Origin: Lachnospiraceae bacterium
GTDB taxonomy: Bacteria > Bacillota_A > Clostridia > Lachnospirales > Lachnospiraceae
DNA length: 7,826 bases
Assembly: GCA_017613055.1 (NCBI GenBank)
Contig: JAGAES010000014.1
Location: forward strand, 1-7,826
Direction: 5' to 3'
Below are positions 4,323 to 7,826 of this stretch, in pieces. Position numbers and translations under genes: made by a program. The notes under the pieces are model-generated. The model saw nothing but the letters and a program-made list of their open reading frames with translations. It ran no database searches and was not told the DNA's origin. Every line of letters begins with the position of its first letter. Within the stretch, counting starts at the first letter, position 1.

Positions 4323-6920
4323 CTATTCGCTTATCACTTCGAGATATCCGGGTTTGTAGGAGATGTTGTACATTTCGGTAACTTCCTCCTGCTTTTCGTT
4401 ATAAATCCGCACGTAATCCGGCCAGTTCTGACGGCGTCCGACCGTATCCTGAACCGCGGTGATCTGGATTTCAATCGTATCGCCGCTCGCAAGGCTTCCC
4501 TTGGAGATGTACCACCGGTTGTTGCGCGCGGGGCCGTCTCCTTCTTCGACCGTCATTCCGTAGGTTGCAATCGTAATCTCTCGCTTCTTAATCTCTACAT
4601 ACGGCAGATACATGCCGAAGGAATATTCGTAGGTCACGTCGCGTCCGCTCGAGTCGAGAATCCGAACGTCGACGTCCTCTCGCGTGATGCCCGCCTCCGG
4701 AGGCGCGTCAATCGTAATCTTCGGAACATAAACCGTATCGCCCGGTGCGAGCGAGCCCTCTATGATATACCACGAAGGATCAGTGAAATGAACGGGCAGT
4801 CCGTCATATTCCTTCGAGTAAGTCTCAAAGCCGATTACCACGTCGGCGCGGTAATCTCCGCCGCCGTCGCCGCCATCCACCAATCCGCCGGAGATGCCTC
4901 CGGTGTTGCCGTTGTTTCCGCCGCTTCCGGTTACCTCGACCGGAACCCAGCCGGTTCCCTCAAGGAACACCTCGACCCAAGCGTGTCCGGCGTCGGTGTC
5001 CACTTCCACCCACTGGTTGGCTTTGCCCTGTGCGACAAATCCCACGACAAACCTTGCCGGTATCCCGTACGTCCGGTACATCATCGTCGCCGCGCTTGCG
5101 TAATGCTGGCAGATGCCGCGCTTGCTCTTCGTCAGGAAGTAGATGACAAGGTCCTCATTCTGCGGAAAAGCAGGATGGTCCAGGTCATACACGGCTGCCG
5201 TCGAGATGTAATCCGCGATATCCTGAATCAGCGTCATACTGTCGGCACGGATGCCTGCCGAATTCCCGAGCTCCAAAAGCACCTTTCGGACATTGTCCGG
5301 AACGTCCATGTAGTGATTCCAGACGTACTCGGAATACTTATTGAGAAGCTGGGTGTCATAGTGATACGGGTAATCGAACGTATCCTCATACCCGAGCGTA
5401 TAAGCGTCGCACGAATACTCGTAGTAGCTTTCCGTGCTCTCGTCCTCGCCCCAGGCCATGAAATACGGATAAATCCGGTGGTTAAGCCGCAGCTTACGGA
5501 TCAGCACGCGGTCCAGCTGGTAACCGCCGTCCCACAGTGCCCCGCCGGTCAAATACTCGGCTTCGGGCTCATACTGTACGCCGCCTTCCGGGTTCTTCCA
5601 GGTGTGGCCGTCGTAATACATATAGTTGTTCTCGCGGAAATAGTACATCCGCCTTGTCTGTCCGCGGAAACCGAACAGCACGGTCTTATTTCCGGAGCCG
5701 TTGTTTCCGGAGCGCAGACCGCCCTCGTGAGTCAGGTCAAACTCGTTCTCGTCCGTTCCGGCAATCGTGCCGTCCTCGGGATAGTTAATCTTCAGCTTGC
5801 CGTATTTCTCGGAAATCTCATAGCAGTCGGTCACGTCACCGTAGGTATCGCTTTGGATTGAGAAGACGGCAAAATCATTGTTCGAAACACCCGGTTCGGT
5901 TCGGGTACCGAGACACTTCGCGTCAAGATGGTCCCCGTCCGCAAGACCGTCGCCGCCGATCGTGAAGCCTTCCTTCGTAAGCGGCGTGCCGTCGTAATCC
6001 TTCTCGGCGGATTCGCTGCTTATGGAGATAATCCGCCTGTCAAACGAAACCGTACCGTAACGGATTTCGATAATGTACTGACCCGTTACGTCCTTACCGT
6101 CCGCATCGACAATCCGGACGTTATCGTCATCGAGTTTATTCTCTTTGCTTCCGAACCCGCTGACCTTCGTGACACAGTGCGCCTCAAGCGTGTGGCCTTC
6201 TTTCAGGCTGCCGCCCTGCACCGAAATCTTGTCGCAGGAAACCGTTTCCTTCGGGTTTCCCGAATACTTGACGCTCAGGCTTCCGGTTACCAGAATAAGC
6301 CGTATTCTTCCGTCTTTAATCGTACCCGGGTTGTACTCGATTTCGTAACAGTCGTTGGCAATGCTTCCGTTCTTATGGACGATTTCCGCAAAGCTCGGGA
6401 AGATCGTCCGGCCGCCGTTATTCGCCGGGCTTTCGTCCCATGAAAAATTACCGGACAGCTTATCGCCGTACTCGAGTCCGTCCGCCCGAAGCCTTGAAGC
6501 ATTGACTTCCGTCTCCTGCGTGTTCGAGTAAACCTCGTCACCCTCATAACTGATAACCAGCCGCTTCGGCCGGATTGTAAACGTCGCCTTGCCGGCGCTC
6601 CTTCGGATTCCGAACACCGAAACGCTCGTCGCGCGGACCTCATACTCGCCCGCGTCCTTCGGGACCTCTTCGCTCCAGTCTTCGTCTTCGGAGACGGAAC
6701 GGTATTCATACACGATCTTCGAAACGGACGACGATGCCTCCGGTTCCGGCTGCTGTCCGTACACGACGGAACGGCACGACACTTCGTTCCATGTGACGCC
6801 TACGCCGAAGACGAAGAAAACGCCCGCCAGAAGCACCAGAACCGCCGCAATCAGCGCAATCCGGTATCTTCGGATAAATGCAGCGATGCGTTGCATTTTC
6901 CGCTCATACTGCTCATACAT
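4323..6920 (-). CDS. Membrane-anchored TgpA-like transglutaminase protein with MBG/YDG-like repeats
   Basis: An 865-residue protein with a Lys/Arg-rich N-terminus (RRYR at 17-20) and one hydrophobic segment at about 21-42, so it should be anchored with its bulk outside the cell. Order: degenerate Ig-type repeats at about 45-295; a clear YDG repeat at about 296-379 (KDYDGTPL, DVTDCYEI, GKLKI); a Tyr-rich region at about 415-550 whose YYDGHTW resembles the part before the core in TgpA proteins; the transglutaminase core at about 555-665; a Gly-rich linker (665-690); two more repeats (691-780 and 781-865). Core motifs are GICQHYASA (Cys604), GIPARFVVGF, GHAWVEVF (His646) and GWVPVEVT (Glu662, where Asp is usual). 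The fold either cross-links or cleaves peptides, and which one cannot be told here. The start has GGAG 9 nt upstream. The preceding gene's stop is 6 nt away, suggesting coupled translation. No LPXTG motif is present. Confidence 0.85.
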   Translation of the reverse strand: MYEQYERKMQRIAAFIRRYRIALIAAVLVLLAGVFFVFGVGVTWNEVSCRSVVYGQQPEPEASSSVSKIVYEYRSVSEDEDWSEEVPKDAGEYEVRATSVSVFGIRRSAGKATFTIRPKRLVISYEGDEVYSNTQETEVNASRLRADGLEYGDKLSGNFSWDESPANNGGRTIFPSFAEIVHKNGSIANDCYEIEYNPGTIKDGRIRLILVTGSLSVKYSGNPKETVSCDKISVQGGSLKEGHTLEAHCVTKVSGFGSKENKLDDDNVRIVDADGKDVTGQYIIEIRYGTVSFDRRIISISSESAEKDYDGTPLTKEGFTIGGDGLADGDHLDAKCLGTRTEPGVSNNDFAVFSIQSDTYGDVTDCYEISEKYGKLKINYPEDGTIAGTDENEFDLTHEGGLRSGNNGSGNKTVLFGFRGQTRRMYYFRENNYMYYDGHTWKNPEGGVQYEPEAEYLTGGALWDGGYQLDRVLIRKLRLNHRIYPYFMAWGEDESTESYYEYSCDAYTLGYEDTFDYPYHYDTQLLNKYSEYVWNHYMDVPDNVRKVLLELGNSAGIRADSMTLIQDIADYISTAAVYDLDHPAFPQNEDLVIYFLTKSKRGICQHYASAATMMYRTYGIPARFVVGFVAQGKANQWVEVDTDAGHAWVEVFLEGTGWVPVEVTGSGGNNGNTGGISGGLVDGGDGGGDYRADVVIGFETYSKEYDGLPVHFTDPSWYIIEGSLAPGDTVYVPKITIDAPPEAGITREDVDVRILDSSGRDVTYEYSFGMYLPYVEIKKREITIATYGMTVEEGDGPARNNRWYISKGSLASGDTIEIQITAVQDTVGRRQNWPDYVRIYNEKQEEVTEMYNISYKPGYLEVISE

Positions 6921-6926
6921 AGCTCT

Positions 6927-7826
6927 TTACTCCGTAATTTCATATCTCCCACATTTTGCAACAATACGGTAACAGTTGGACAGTTCCCCGACCCGGTCGA
7001 GTGACGAAATGTTCGTGTAGACAATCAGGTTGTCGAACGAACCCGGTCCGTCGTCCCGGTCGTGAGTCTGCTGGGCTGTCCGGACCGTAATCGAATCGCC
7101 GGGAACAATCTCGCCCTCGACGATTTCCCAGTCGTTATAATCCGCGCTGTCGTCAAGTTTTCTCCGGACGTCCTTCGTGCGGATCACGATGTGTCTCGGC
7201 GTAATGCTTAAAAGCCCTTCCCCGAGAACGATTTCATAGCGGTTTGTCACGTCGGCGCCGCCCTTGTCGAACACCTTTACGCTGACGGAGTTCGGACACT
7301 GGCCGACCGTTGTGATGGAACCGGTTGCCTCCATCTTAATCTGATGGCCGTCCGCAAGTTTTCCTTCCTCAAGTTTGCAGGAAGGGTCGCTTAAAGGCAT
7401 GCCGTCATATTCTTTTGAGCTGCTTCCCGATACGACGTAAAGCGTCCCGTACTTCACGACGATTTCCCCGTAGACGTAAGTGATATCGTAACGGTCGGAG
7501 ACGTCGTTTCCTTCGTCATCTAAGATCATAGCGGTAAATGTGTTCTGATACACGCCGGGTTCCTTCACCGTGATAAAATCGGTCGTCGTAAGATGGTGTC
7601 CCTTCGAAATCCGGCCCTTCGCAAGCTTGGCCTGCTCGTGCGTGAACTCGCTGCCGTCATAGATACGGGAAGAGGAATAGCTCTCCACCGTAAGCTTCCG
7701 CTTTGTTACTTCAAGCTTGCCGGCATCGATTACGATATCGTACTGATCCGAAACATCCATGCCGCCGCGGTCGTAGATTACGACATCGGCAACGTTGTCG
7801 CTCACGCCTGCCCGCGTCTGTTCGCC
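6927..7826 (-). CDS. MBG/YDG-like Ig-repeat surface protein (C-terminal part)
   Basis: The frame is open to the right edge, giving 299 residues; the true start lies outside. The GTG at 7803-7805 is not a start, because the seven codons before it (GEQTRAG) continue the repeat pattern seen elsewhere, e.g. GTRTEPGVSNN in the next gene. The fragment is built of about 80-residue repeats: the tail of one (1-41), two full copies (about 42-126 with RIYDG, and 127-210 with KEYDG) and a divergent last one (211-299). The shared pattern is YDG, then G(K/R)L..GH, then DVT/DVS..Y.I, then G.L.V. This resembles MBG/YDG-type Ig-like domains of bacterial surface proteins. No membrane segment, sorting signal or enzyme motif is visible in this part. 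It is followed after 6 nt by the transglutaminase gene, whose ribosome site overlaps its stop codon, so the two are surely one operon. The role is probably structural or adhesive (inference). Confidence 0.75.
   Translation of the reverse strand, partial: GEQTRAGVSDNVADVVIYDRGGMDVSDQYDIVIDAGKLEVTKRKLTVESYSSSRIYDGSEFTHEQAKLAKGRISKGHHLTTTDFITVKEPGVYQNTFTAMILDDEGNDVSDRYDITYVYGEIVVKYGTLYVVSGSSSKEYDGMPLSDPSCKLEEGKLADGHQIKMEATGSITTVGQCPNSVSVKVFDKGGADVTNRYEIVLGEGLLSITPRHIVIRTKDVRRKLDDSADYNDWEIVEGEIVPGDSITVRTAQQTHDRDDGPGSFDNLIVYTNISSLDRVGELSNCYRIVAKCGRYEITE

Noticed and set aside
4788..5861. A 357-codon plus-strand open frame
   Set aside because: Antisense to the transglutaminase core, whose Cys and His motifs are clearly on the minus strand.
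7803..7805. GTG as the start of the partial repeat protein
   Set aside because: The upstream codons to the window edge stay open and continue the repeat consensus, so this Val is internal.

Overview
The window looks like a chromosomal segment of a moderately GC-rich Bacillota, most likely a clostridium of the Lachnospiraceae type. This placement rests on three things seen here: strong AGGAGG-type ribosome sites, a textbook TTGATA-17-TATAAT promoter, and a purine pair in which a stand-alone AICAR transformylase sits beside an archaeal-type (PurO) IMP cyclohydrolase. The placement is inference. No rRNA, tRNA, transposase, phage gene or cas gene was seen.

Layout. Bases 1-76 hold the last 24 codons of an unidentified plus-strand gene. 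Everything else that codes is on the minus strand, so the region 77-743 lies between converging genes. It holds the most unusual item of the window: eight tandem inverted-repeat units (111 to about 530) with a period of 52, 52, 52, 52, 52, 53 and 53 bp. Each unit has a CACACC-type left arm and a GGTGT-type right arm. A separate hairpin at 642-685 is a good terminator for the minus-strand purine genes.

Reading the minus strand 5' to 3' (right to left in coordinates): (i) a gene cut by the right edge (6927-7826) encoding tandem MBG/YDG-like Ig-type repeats; (ii) 6 nt later, a membrane-anchored 865-residue protein (4323-6920) with a TgpA-like transglutaminase core placed between the same type of repeats; (iii) a hairpin, then a MATE-family multidrug/cation antiporter (2892-4262); (iv) a gap with a near-consensus sigma-A promoter; (v) PurO-type IMP cyclohydrolase (2056-2769); (vi) a 133-bp gap with a small hairpin; (vii) AICAR formyltransferase (744-1922).

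How they work together. The two purine enzymes carry out the last two steps of IMP synthesis (AICAR to FAICAR to IMP), which most bacteria perform with one bifunctional PurH. The two repeat proteins are translationally close, share repeat families and share an unusual C-terminal module, so they probably form a cell-surface unit. The MATE gene has no visible functional link to either group. The function of the 52-bp hairpin array is unknown. It could be tandem terminators, a structured RNA, or an array of protein-binding sites.
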